DNA from: Chloroflexi bacterium 13_1_40CM_68_21
GTDB lineage: Bacteria > Chloroflexota > Limnocylindria > P2-11E
Direction: 5' to 3'
Assembly: GCA_001917735.1 (NCBI GenBank)
Contig: MNEO01000008.1
Location: 1,519 to 8,643 of the forward strand
Length of the DNA: 7,125 nt
In this document: positions 1-4,807 of the stretch, in pieces
Layout of the letters: each line of letters begins with the position of its first letter
How positions within the stretch are numbered: position 1 is the stretch's first letter
The notes under the pieces: generated by a model
What the model saw: the letters and a program-made list of their open reading frames with translations, nothing else
The model's database searches: none
What the model was told of the DNA's origin: nothing
Position numbers and translations under genes: made by a program

Positions 1-962
1 TCGAGCGGCTCGCGGTTCCCGTGCACGAGATACGGATGTTCGTGGCCGTCTAGACCGATCCCATGCCCGGTCCGGTGGATGAAGTACGCACCGTAGCCGG
101 CGTCGTCGATCACCGCACGCGACGCGGCGTCGACCGACTCCGCGGACACGCCGGTACGCGCGGCGACATACCCGGCCTCCTGCGCGCGGCGTACGACGTC
201 GTGCACCCGCTGCTGCTCGCGATCGATCGTCTTGCCGACGTGCACAGTCCGGGTGATGTCGGAGCGATAGCCCTGGCGAGCGCCGCCGAAATCGAGAACG
301 ACGGGGTCGCCGGCCGCGATGCGCCGATCCCCGGTCTCGTGGTGCGGTGAGGCGCCGTTCGGCCCCGACGCGACGATCGTGAAGCCGACCTCCTCATGAC
401 CCTCGTCACGCAGCAGTCCCGCGAGCTCCGCACCGACCTCGCGCTCGGTCCGCCCCGCGAATGGACGGGAGAGCATCCGCGCGTACGCGCGGTCCGCGGA
501 CTCCGCCACGACACGAAGCGCCTCGCGCTCACCGGCATCCTTTCGCATCCGTAGATCGCGCGTGATCTCCGACGCGACGTGGAACGCGCGCTTCGCGAGC
601 GCCGCCTCGAGCCGAAGGACGAACGCCGCCCACATCTGGTCGGCGACCGCGACGGCACCCTCGCCGGTCACAAGTCGCGCGACCAGCGCGTAAGGCTCGT
701 CGGTCTCGCCCCACGTCGCCTGCGTGAGATCCGGAGCCGCCGCGGAAGCCCGCGGCGCTTCGAACTCCGGACAGACGAGCGTCGCGTTTCCGTCGCGACC
801 AAGAACGAGGCAGGTCAGCCGCTCGCTGGTGAAGATCTGGTAGCCGGTGAGATAGAAGAGGTCGGCGCCGGGAGACGCGAGCAACGCCGCGAGGTCACGC
901 TCGCGCAGCTTCGCGGCCGCGCGTACGCGTCGATCGGCGAAGCTCGCTCGTTCGGTGGGCAT
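1..962 (-). CDS. M24 family Xaa-Pro peptidase (aminopeptidase P / prolidase-like), 3' end off the window
   Basis: Cytosolic metallopeptidase expected to cleave X-Pro bonds (prolidase or aminopeptidase P type). The window holds the first 320 residues. Residues 1 to about 130 look like the creatinase/prolidase N-terminal domain (LLASPGADLFYLTGY near 24-38). The pita-bread catalytic domain follows. Seen directly: VVLDFGG with Asp224, SDITRTVH with Asp235 (the 11-residue spacing usual for the two metal Asp), and HRTGHGIGLDGHEHP with the metal His at 300. This last motif fits the proline-peptidase signature except for Gly where Ile/Val is usual, before HE. The two metal Glu would lie beyond the left edge. 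The ATG at 960-962 is preceded by AGGA five bases upstream. The frame is open without a stop from 962 to 1, so the gene is intact as far as seen. It is divergent from the sortase-like gene across 26 bp, so its promoter probably lies inside that neighbour. Substrate choice (dipeptide or longer peptide) cannot be decided here. Confidence 0.93.
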   Translation of the reverse strand, partial: MPTERASFADRRVRAAAKLRERDLAALLASPGADLFYLTGYQIFTSERLTCLVLGRDGNATLVCPEFEAPRASAAAPDLTQATWGETDEPYALVARLVTGEGAVAVADQMWAAFVLRLEAALAKRAFHVASEITRDLRMRKDAGEREALRVVAESADRAYARMLSRPFAGRTEREVGAELAGLLRDEGHEEVGFTIVASGPNGASPHHETGDRRIAAGDPVVLDFGGARQGYRSDITRTVHVGKTIDREQQRVHDVVRRAQEAGYVAARTGVSAESVDAASRAVIDDAGYGAYFIHRTGHGIGLDGHEHPYLVHGNREPL

Positions 963-988
963 TCGTCCTGCACTCCGAGGATAGCCGT

Positions 989-1573
989 ATGCCGCGTTGG
1001 TTCGTCGCGCTCGTCGGTGCGCTCGTTGTCGCGCTGGGCGTCGCACTCGTGGCGCTCGGTGAGCGGCCGCCGACGGACGCCGTCGCACCGCTCGCGATCC
1101 CGACGGCCAGCGCACCCGCTAGCGCCTACGGGAGCGAAAACGCGTCGCCGTCCCCGACGGTCCGGCCGATCGGTGAGGGCTATCGCATCCAGGTCCCGCG
1201 TCTTGCGATCGACCTTCCGATCGCGGAAGGCGACGTCGAGCGTGACGTGGTCGTGCAGCAGACACCCGAGAACTTCGCGTTCCATCTGCCAGGTACTGCT
1301 GTCCCCGGAATGGGGAGCAACAGCTACCTCTATGCGCACGCGCGTCGGGGAATGTTCCTCAATCTCTGGAACGCGCGGGCCGGCGATGAAGTCGTGATCA
1401 CCACACCGAACGGGAGCGTTCTCAAGTACGTGGTCGTGGAGGTCCATCCGCGCGTGGCGCCGGAGGACACGAGCTGGATCCTGCCGACTCCCGGTGAGCG
1501 TCTGACTCTTCAGACTTCGACAGGGCCGAACCGCGATGACCCGCGCTTCGTCGTCGTTGCCGCGCCCGCCTAG
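989..1573 (+). CDS. Membrane-anchored sortase-fold protein lacking the catalytic cysteine
   Basis: 194 residues. Residues 4-24 are a hydrophobic N-terminal anchor, 27-58 a Pro/Ala/Ser/Thr-rich linker, and about 60-193 a sortase beta-barrel domain on the outer face of the membrane. Family marks seen: IQVPRLAIDLPI (67-78), FHLPGTAVPGMGSNSYLYAHAR (catalytic-type His117), LWNARAGDEVVI, and DDPRFVVVA (catalytic-type Arg186). Sortases carry TLxTC before the Arg; here the stretch reads LTLQTSTGP, with Ser177 (codon TCG at 1517-1519) where the nucleophilic Cys belongs. No cysteine occurs anywhere in the protein. Known sortases cut a C-terminal sorting signal and need that Cys, so this one may be inactive, may use Ser, or may have only a binding or structural role. 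No LPXTG-type substrate or pilin gene is visible nearby. The ATG at 989 has GAGGA seven bases upstream, a good site. Closest to class E/F-like sortases by general appearance; the exact class is uncertain. Confidence 0.88.
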   Translation: MPRWFVALVGALVVALGVALVALGERPPTDAVAPLAIPTASAPASAYGSENASPSPTVRPIGEGYRIQVPRLAIDLPIAEGDVERDVVVQQTPENFAFHLPGTAVPGMGSNSYLYAHARRGMFLNLWNARAGDEVVITTPNGSVLKYVVVEVHPRVAPEDTSWILPTPGERLTLQTSTGPNRDDPRFVVVAAPA

Positions 1574-1722
1574 CGCTCGCTTCCTTCACGTAACGATCTC
1601 GTATCGCGAGAAACCTGAGCTGGACGAGCGACGACTTTACGCAGGGTCTGTCAGCAAGGGTCCGTCGTGTTCACGAAACCGACACAGCGTGGAACTCAGC
1701 GTGCAAATTCCCGTGACCGGCG

Positions 1723-2310
1723 GTGCGGGATGCGTTGGCGCGGGCTGGCTTATGCGCGTTCGCGTTCGCTCTCGCGGTTCCGTTCGTCGGGCCAGCGCAC
1801 CCGCGCGACCTCGGAGCGGTCGCGGTCGCGGCGGCGTTCGAGTCAGCGTCCGTCCAAGGGATCGCCCGAGGCGGGCGCCGCGTGCAGGACGTTGCGCAAC
1901 TGGAAGGCGTCGCGGGCGTCGCGGACCCGGCGAAGGAGCCCACGCCCGAGCCGACCGATGAACCAACTTCCGCACCGACCGCGAAGACCCCGCCGCCCCA
2001 AGCTGCGCTGCCGGCGCTTCCCGATCCGCCGACGAGCGGTGTGATCCTCGCGTCGTGGTACGGGCCGGGCTTCTATGGAAACCGTACCGCGTGCGGGCAG
2101 ATCTACTCGCCCGAGATCATCGGCGTCGCGCATCGGACGCTTCCCTGCGGGACGGCGGTGACCCTGAGCCACGGTGGGCGCTCGCTGACCGTGCCGATCA
2201 TCGACCGTGGTCCCTACATCGCCGGCCGCTCGCTCGACCTTTCGAACGCGACCCGTCTCGCCCTCGGCTGTCCCGACCTCTGCACGCTTTCCATGCGCGT
2301 CGGGCCTTGA
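1723..2310 (+). CDS. Secreted RlpA-like double-psi beta-barrel protein
   Basis: 195 residues, starting at GTG; an in-frame TGA at 1714 excludes any earlier start. Residues 3-25 (Ala/Leu/Phe-rich) resemble a signal peptide. Residues 66-105 are a Pro/Thr/Glu linker with PTPEPTDEPTSAPT. Residues 106-195 are the double-psi beta-barrel domain with ASWYGPGF (110-117), TACG (122-125), GVAHRTLPCGT (134-144), IIDRGPYIAGR (159-169) and DLS (172-174). RlpA family members with this fold are peptidoglycan lytic transglycosylases or wall-binding proteins; the conserved barrel Asp is present as Asp161. Cys124 and Cys142 sit at positions where E. coli-type RlpA has other residues, and Cys183 and Cys187 form a second pair. 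This suggests disulfides in an exported protein. No SPOR domain is present, so septal targeting by denuded glycan is not indicated. It lies 149 bp after the sortase-like gene on the same strand, and a joint cell-surface role is plausible. The start lacks a clear ribosome site. Confidence 0.85.
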   Translation: MRDALARAGLCAFAFALAVPFVGPAHPRDLGAVAVAAAFESASVQGIARGGRRVQDVAQLEGVAGVADPAKEPTPEPTDEPTSAPTAKTPPPQAALPALPDPPTSGVILASWYGPGFYGNRTACGQIYSPEIIGVAHRTLPCGTAVTLSHGGRSLTVPIIDRGPYIAGRSLDLSNATRLALGCPDLCTLSMRVGP

Positions 2311-2318
2311 CTGTCCTC

Positions 2319-2340
2319 CGACCGTCCGCCTGAACGGTCG
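2319..2340 (+). terminator. Stem-loop just after the RlpA-like gene, possible weak terminator
   Basis: A 7-bp perfect stem, CGACCGT (2319-2325) with ACGGTCG (2334-2340), closes an 8-base loop and begins 8 bases after the stop codon at 2310. No T-run follows, so it is not a textbook intrinsic terminator. It may instead protect the 3' end of the message. Confidence 0.3.
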
Positions 2341-2448
2341 CGTGCTGACCAGGCGGCCGAGCGATGGCATGGGACTTGCTGCCACCACTCGCCATCTAGC
2401 CCGGGTAGCGGACGGCCGATTTTTTAAAGCAGAGAAAGGGTGCCAGAT

Positions 2449-2787
2449 ATGTCACGGAACAAAGGTGCGATGACAGTCGCCGAAGCGGGCCGGCGCGGAG
2501 GCGCGACGACCGCGCAGCGGCACGGCCCGGAGTTCTACGAGCAGATCGGGAAGAAGGGCGGGCGGACCACCGCGCAGCGGCACGGCTCGGACTTCTACGA
2601 GCAGATCGGCAAGCAGGGCGGCCAGAAAGTGAAGGAGCTGTACGGGCCTCGCTTCTACGGTCGCATCGGCAAGATCGGTGGGGACACGGTCTCCGAGAAA
2701 TACGGACACGAGCACTTCGAAGAGATCGGCAAGAAGGGCGGACAGAAGGTCGCGGAGCTCATCGCCAAAGGCAGGCTGGCGACATAG
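2449..2787 (+). CDS. KGG-repeat general stress protein (GsiB / hydrophilin type)
   Basis: 112 residues, very hydrophilic, no cysteine, no membrane segment. After a 14-residue lead (MSRNKGAMTVAEAG) come four full 20-residue units and a partial fifth. Each follows the scheme [KR]xGG, a variable stretch, YG or HG, FY/HF, then EQIG or similar (units 15-34, 35-54, 55-74, 75-94, tail 95-112). This is the stress-induced KGG repeat pattern (PF10685) known from Bacillus GsiB and related LEA-like proteins, which are linked to desiccation, osmotic or general stress; the precise role here is inferred. The ATG at 2449 is preferred over an in-frame GTG at 2440, because the ribosome site AAAGGG (2435-2440) sits 8 bases before the ATG and would overlap the GTG. 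The upstream gap (2311-2448) contains an unusual A+T patch, six T at 2420-2425 followed by AAA. I could not identify a convincing promoter there. Confidence 0.85.
   Translation: MSRNKGAMTVAEAGRRGGATTAQRHGPEFYEQIGKKGGRTTAQRHGSDFYEQIGKQGGQKVKELYGPRFYGRIGKIGGDTVSEKYGHEHFEEIGKKGGQKVAELIAKGRLAT
2491..2787 (+). repeat. 60-bp in-frame tandem repeats within the KGG gene
   Basis: Four full units (2491-2550, 2551-2610, 2611-2670, 2671-2730) and a partial fifth (2731-2787) encode the 20-residue KGG repeats. Units 1 and 2 are almost identical over bases 19-59 of the unit (2509-2549 against 2569-2609, two mismatches in 41). Units 3-5 have diverged much further. This pattern suggests a recent duplication or local gene conversion between the first two units. 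Confidence 0.85.
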
Positions 2788-2888
2788 CGATTTTCATCGA
2801 CGGCTCGGAGAGCAAGCGAGTAAGCGGCATGCGGCCGTCTGTCGGCGCGACCGATCCGATTCCGATCACGATCCACCCGCGCTTCCCA

Positions 2889-2916
2889 TTGACACGCGTG
2901 GGCCCCCCTTTATCTT
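2889..2916 (+). promoter_or_regulatory. Near-consensus sigma-70-type promoter upstream of the 98-residue orphan gene
   Basis: A perfect -35 box TTGACA (2889-2894), a 16-base spacer (2895-2910, including a run of six C) and a -10 box TATCTT (2911-2916, four of six matches to TATAAT) point rightward. The predicted start of transcription is about 2922-2924, giving a leader of about 77 bases before the GTG at 3000. This is the clearest promoter in the window. It may also serve the zinc-binding and LuxR-type genes downstream. Confidence 0.6.
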
Positions 2917-2920
2917 TTTG

Positions 2921-2961
2921 CGGTGTACGCGGAGGTTCCGGTCCGGAGCCTCCTTGTACCG
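2921..2961 (+). promoter_or_regulatory. Strong stem-loop at the predicted 5' end of the transcript (or operator-like inverted repeat)
   Basis: The inner stem pairs GGAGGTTCC (2931-2939) with GGAGCCTCC (2945-2953), nine pairs with one G-U, around loop GGTCC. After a GC/TT internal loop, the outer stem pairs TAC (2926-2928) with GTA (2956-2958), then CGG (2921-2923) with CCG (2959-2961) past a two-base bulge. About 15 pairs in total. The hairpin begins almost at the predicted +1. It lacks a T-run and lies 38 bases before the start codon, so it does not look like a terminator. Possible roles are 5'-end mRNA stabilisation, a translation switch, or a repressor-binding palindrome. Confidence 0.5.
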
Positions 2962-2999
2962 AGAAGCGAACGACCAGAAGTGTCGTAGAGGGAAGGGCT

Positions 3000-3296
3000 G
3001 TGGACGCGATCGCGCCACCACTCGTCGCCGTCGAGTGGGAGGACATCACCGCCTACTCGCGGACCGCCCTCCCCGAAGATTTCGAACCCTATCGGCTCCG
3101 GAAGCTGACCTGCGGACTCCTGTGGAAGGACACACCCGAATACGTCGTGGTCGTCGGCGACTACGACATAACCAACGAGGGACGTGACTATCGCCATAAC
3201 GATTTCCACATCATTCCCCGCGGCGTCATCCGGCAGCTGACCTACCTCCGCGAGTCGTCCACGCCGCTCGTGTCGCTGCAGGTCGAGGCCAGCTAA
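3000..3296 (+). CDS. Hypothetical protein, 98 residues, unknown family
   Basis: I do not recognise this protein. The GTG at 3000 is chosen because GAGGGA (2988-2993) stands six bases before it. The frame is open further upstream, but that part contains the promoter and stem-loop and reads as non-coding. The protein is soluble, acidic to neutral, with no signal peptide or membrane helix. It seems to be one compact alpha/beta domain: VAVEWEDI near the start, a central CGLLWKDTPEYVVVVGDYD stretch, then FHIIPRGVIRQLTYL near the end. The arrangement of a hydrophobic strand, a D..YVVV strand and an IPRG-I motif recalls small conserved proteins of unknown role found in bacteria and phages; this is an impression, not a family assignment. 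It has its own strong promoter and is followed after 147 bp by the zinc-binding protein on the same strand. Confidence 0.7.
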   Translation: MDAIAPPLVAVEWEDITAYSRTALPEDFEPYRLRKLTCGLLWKDTPEYVVVVGDYDITNEGRDYRHNDFHIIPRGVIRQLTYLRESSTPLVSLQVEAS

Positions 3297-3343
3297 CTAA
3301 AGACCGCCTAAGAAACAGGCCCGCGAGAGCAACCACCCGGCCC

Positions 3344-3375
3344 TCCGGTGCGTATCCAGTGATACGGAAACCGGA
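3344..3375 (+). promoter_or_regulatory. Nested stem-loop in the leader of the zinc-binding protein gene
   Basis: The inner stem CGTATC (3351-3356) with GATACG (3361-3366) closes a four-base loop CAGT. The outer stem TCCGGT (3344-3349) pairs with ACCGGA (3370-3375) across a 1x3 internal loop. That gives twelve Watson-Crick pairs in 32 bases. It lies between the 98-residue gene (stop at 3296) and the zinc-binding gene (start 3444), with no T-run after it. It may be a structured leader, an mRNA processing or stability element, or a protein-binding inverted repeat. A smaller hairpin, CAAAG (3399-3403) with CTTTG (3411-3415), follows in the same leader. Confidence 0.45.
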
Positions 3376-3443
3376 AAGCCACTTCGACGGTATTGGAACA
3401 AAGGATCGGTCTTTGCCGTTTTCCGGGTGGAGGAATCGCGTTG

Positions 3444-3701
3444 ATGGCCCTTCGAGCCGAGCTCTACTGCTACTTCTGCGGCCACGGCCTTGGTGAGGTC
3501 GTCGTTCCCACGAACGCCCGCCGGCCGACCGTCGAGCAGCTCCGCACCGCCTACGCCAACGTCCGCGGCCGCGAGGCGCCGATCTGGAACGACGGCGACC
3601 AGCCGCTCTGTCCCCGCTGCGGCGGCCAGCTCTTCCTCGAGCGCTTCGAGCACGAGGTGATCCGCGCATCGGAACGCCGCGCGCTCAAGCGCGCGAGCTA
3701 A
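3444..3701 (+). CDS. Small two-knuckle zinc-ribbon-like protein, function unknown
   Basis: 85 residues starting at ATG, with GGAGGA (3429-3434) nine bases upstream. An in-frame TTG at 3441 is a less likely alternative. Two CxxC knuckles are visible: CYFC (Cys9, Cys12, in LYCYFCGHG) and CPRC (Cys56, Cys59, in LCPRCGG). They are separated by 43 residues that include VEQLRTAYANVRGR and an acidic DGDQP turn. Four Cys in two CxxC pairs are the usual ligands of a structural zinc site. The C-terminal tail (about 66-85) is helical and basic (FEHEVIRASERRALKRAS), which would suit nucleic-acid or partner binding. No catalytic domain is present. It could be a small regulatory or adaptor protein; the function cannot be named from sequence. 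It sits between the 98-residue orphan and a LuxR-type HTH gene, all on the plus strand. Confidence 0.75.
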   Translation: MALRAELYCYFCGHGLGEVVVPTNARRPTVEQLRTAYANVRGREAPIWNDGDQPLCPRCGGQLFLERFEHEVIRASERRALKRAS

Positions 3702-3710
3702 CCGGACCTA

Positions 3711-3727
3711 GGCCGCAAGCCGCGGCC
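3711..3727 (+). terminator. GC-rich hairpin between the zinc-binding and LuxR-type genes
   Basis: A perfect 6-bp stem, GGCCGC (3711-3716) with GCGGCC (3722-3727), has a five-base loop and starts nine bases after the stop codon at 3701. The following GTTCACCTTC has only scattered T, so termination would be weak. It ends 14 bases before the GTG of the HTH gene and could also reduce its translation. Confidence 0.35.
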
Positions 3728-3741
3728 GTTCACCTTCAGAG

Positions 3742-4266
3742 GTGCACGGCCAGCGCACGGCGTCGCTCCTCGTCGGTCTTCTCGCCGGGTATCTCTTTTC
3801 CCGTCGAGTCCTCGACCGTCGCGCGGTCGACGAGGCCCTGACCGATCGGCAGCGCGAGATCCTGCTCGCCGTCGCGGCCGGACGGACGACGAAGGAGATC
3901 GCGACTGGGCTGGGCATCACACCGGCAAGTGTGAACACACACATCCGGCGAGCGCGCATGAGCCTCGGTGTCCCGACACGCGCGGCCGCCGCCGCGCGGG
4001 TAACAGGTCAGGTGCTCGTCGTCCCCTGGAGGCCGAGGCGATCGGCGGCGGCGTCCATCGCGCGGACCACCTCGGTGACGAGGTCGTCGAACGGCACGCC
4101 GAGATCATCGGCTCCCTTGAGCATCATCTCGCGGCTCACCGCACGCGCGAACGCCTTGTCCTTCATTTTCTTTCGCACCGACGGCGCATCCACGTCCCGC
4201 ACCGCTTTGGATGGCTTGACCAGTGCGACCGCCGTGACGAATCCGCAGAGCTCGTCCACCGCATAG
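3742..4266 (+). CDS. Small LuxR/GerE-type HTH protein with an aberrant C-terminal tail
   Basis: The literal reading frame encodes 174 residues. Residues 33-86 form a clear LuxR-type (GerE) DNA-binding domain: LTDRQREILLAVAAGRTTKEIA, then GLGITPASVNTHIRRAR and a LGVPTRAAAAARV end. Residues 8-19 (SLLVGLLAGYLF) are hydrophobic and could be a short membrane segment. There is no receiver, PAS or autoinducer domain. From about residue 89 the tail (Arg/Ser/Thr-rich) is simply the antisense of the HD-domain gene, giving a 259-bp tail-to-tail overlap (4008-4266). Such a tail is unlikely to be selected protein. A TAA at 4001-4003, in the +1 frame right after the domain, would end the protein normally if one base had been lost or gained. 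The GTG start at 3742 has AGAGG touching it rather than spaced from it, so initiation looks weak; no other ATG, GTG or TTG is in frame before the domain. It may be a decaying regulator, or a real gene with a stop-loss. Confidence 0.6.
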   Translation: MHGQRTASLLVGLLAGYLFSRRVLDRRAVDEALTDRQREILLAVAAGRTTKEIATGLGITPASVNTHIRRARMSLGVPTRAAAAARVTGQVLVVPWRPRRSAAASIARTTSVTRSSNGTPRSSAPLSIISRLTARANALSFIFFRTDGASTSRTALDGLTSATAVTNPQSSSTA

Positions 4267-4571
4267 AGCGTCTTTTCCATCGCGGTCACGCGCGGGATTC
4301 CAGTGTGGTCGCCGTGGCTCTGGATCGCGTGCACGATCGGTCCTGGGACACCGGCTTGCTCCAGGATCGGCTTCCCGTTCTGCGGATGTCCTTGCGGATC
4401 GCGCTCGTAGTCGAAGTCATGGAGGAGCCCGGCGATCGCCCAGGATTCCTCGTTCTCGCCGTTGCGCCGAGCGAACTGCCGCATCGCCGCCTCGACGGCG
4501 AGCCCGTGCTTGCGCAGGCTGTCCGATCTGGTGTGCTCGCAGAGGAGCGCCCAGGCGTCATCGCGCGTCAT
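4008..4571 (-). CDS. HD-domain phosphohydrolase-like protein
   Basis: 187 residues, cytosolic, mostly helical. HD-superfamily marks are in order: His22 (LRKHGLAVEAAM), His51-Asp52 (AGLLHDFDYE), a His-rich stretch with His81, His86 and His89 (IVHAIQSHGDHTG), and Asp106 (YAVDELCGF). Together they make the metal site of HD/HDIG hydrolases, which remove phosphate from nucleotides or cyclic nucleotides; the substrate is not evident. The length and the HDFDYERDP...HPQNG motif match the common stand-alone HDIG proteins often annotated only as HD domain-containing. The ATG at 4569-4571 is preceded by GGGGAGG with six bases between, a strong ribosome site. Its 3' end is overlapped antisense by the LuxR-type frame. 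On its 5' side it is divergent, across 47 bp, from a small rightward ORF. Confidence 0.9.
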   Translation of the reverse strand: MTRDDAWALLCEHTRSDSLRKHGLAVEAAMRQFARRNGENEESWAIAGLLHDFDYERDPQGHPQNGKPILEQAGVPGPIVHAIQSHGDHTGIPRVTAMEKTLYAVDELCGFVTAVALVKPSKAVRDVDAPSVRKKMKDKAFARAVSREMMLKGADDLGVPFDDLVTEVVRAMDAAADRLGLQGTTST

Positions 4572-4618
4572 AACGCACCTCCCCTACGCGATCCTACCCA
4601 AGGCGCTAGCGTCGGCAC

Positions 4619-4807
4619 GTGACCGGATGCGGCTGCCTCGGGGTCGTTGCCGCGCTCGTCGCGCTTCTCGTGATCTTCCTCCGCGGCTCCTTCGACGCCG
4701 GTGAGCCCATCGAGCAGGCCGTCGCGCTTGCGGCAGTCGCGCTAGCCATCAAGTGGTGGCAGAGGGAACGGCCCACGCACAAGCTCGTACGCGCGCGCCG
4801 CGCGTAG
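4619..4807 (+). CDS. Possible small membrane protein, two hydrophobic segments
   Basis: 62 residues from GTG. Residues 6-21 (CLGVVAALVALLVIFL) form one convincing membrane helix. Residues 31-46 (IEQAVALAAVALAIKWW) form a second hydrophobic or amphipathic segment, and the tail is basic (QRERPTHKLVRARRA). Cys4 and Cys6 lie at the N-terminus. The hydrophobic pattern and GC-rich third codon positions fit a real small protein. Against it: no clear ribosome site precedes the GTG, and the last 66 bases overlap the amidase 3' end antisense. Function unknown. Confidence 0.45.
   Translation: MTGCGCLGVVAALVALLVIFLRGSFDAGEPIEQAVALAAVALAIKWWQRERPTHKLVRARRA

Noticed and set aside
110..1447. Long minus- and plus-strand frames rich in Arg/Ser/Pro across the peptidase and sortase genes
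   Set aside because: Their translations are low-complexity Arg/Ser/Pro strings with no domain marks and lie over genes with clear motifs. They are shadows of GC-rich coding DNA.
1574..1722. Possible terminator or c-di-AMP-type riboswitch in the gap before the RlpA-like gene
   Set aside because: Only a 5-bp hairpin (TCTCG 1597-1601 with CGAGA 1607-1611) without a T-run is visible. The conserved blocks of the ydaO/c-di-AMP leader, which often precedes wall hydrolases, could not be matched by eye. I see nothing firm in this 149-base gap.
2376..2404. TTGCTG as a -35 box for the KGG gene
   Set aside because: No acceptable -10 box occurs at 15-19 bases spacing.
2412..2430. GGACGGCCGA followed by six T as an intrinsic terminator of the RlpA-like gene
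   Set aside because: CGGCCG is a small palindrome without room for a loop, and no adequate stem precedes the T-run. The A+T patch is more likely part of the KGG gene leader.
2829..2999. Upstream extension of the 98-residue protein to an ATG at 2829
   Set aside because: The added 57 residues look non-coding and would be encoded by the promoter and stem-loop region. The GTG at 3000 has a good ribosome site.
3297..3669. Minus-strand frames antisense to the zinc-binding protein
   Set aside because: They are Arg/Ala/Gly-rich without motifs and no ribosome site. The plus-strand frame has two CxxC knuckles and a strong ribosome site.
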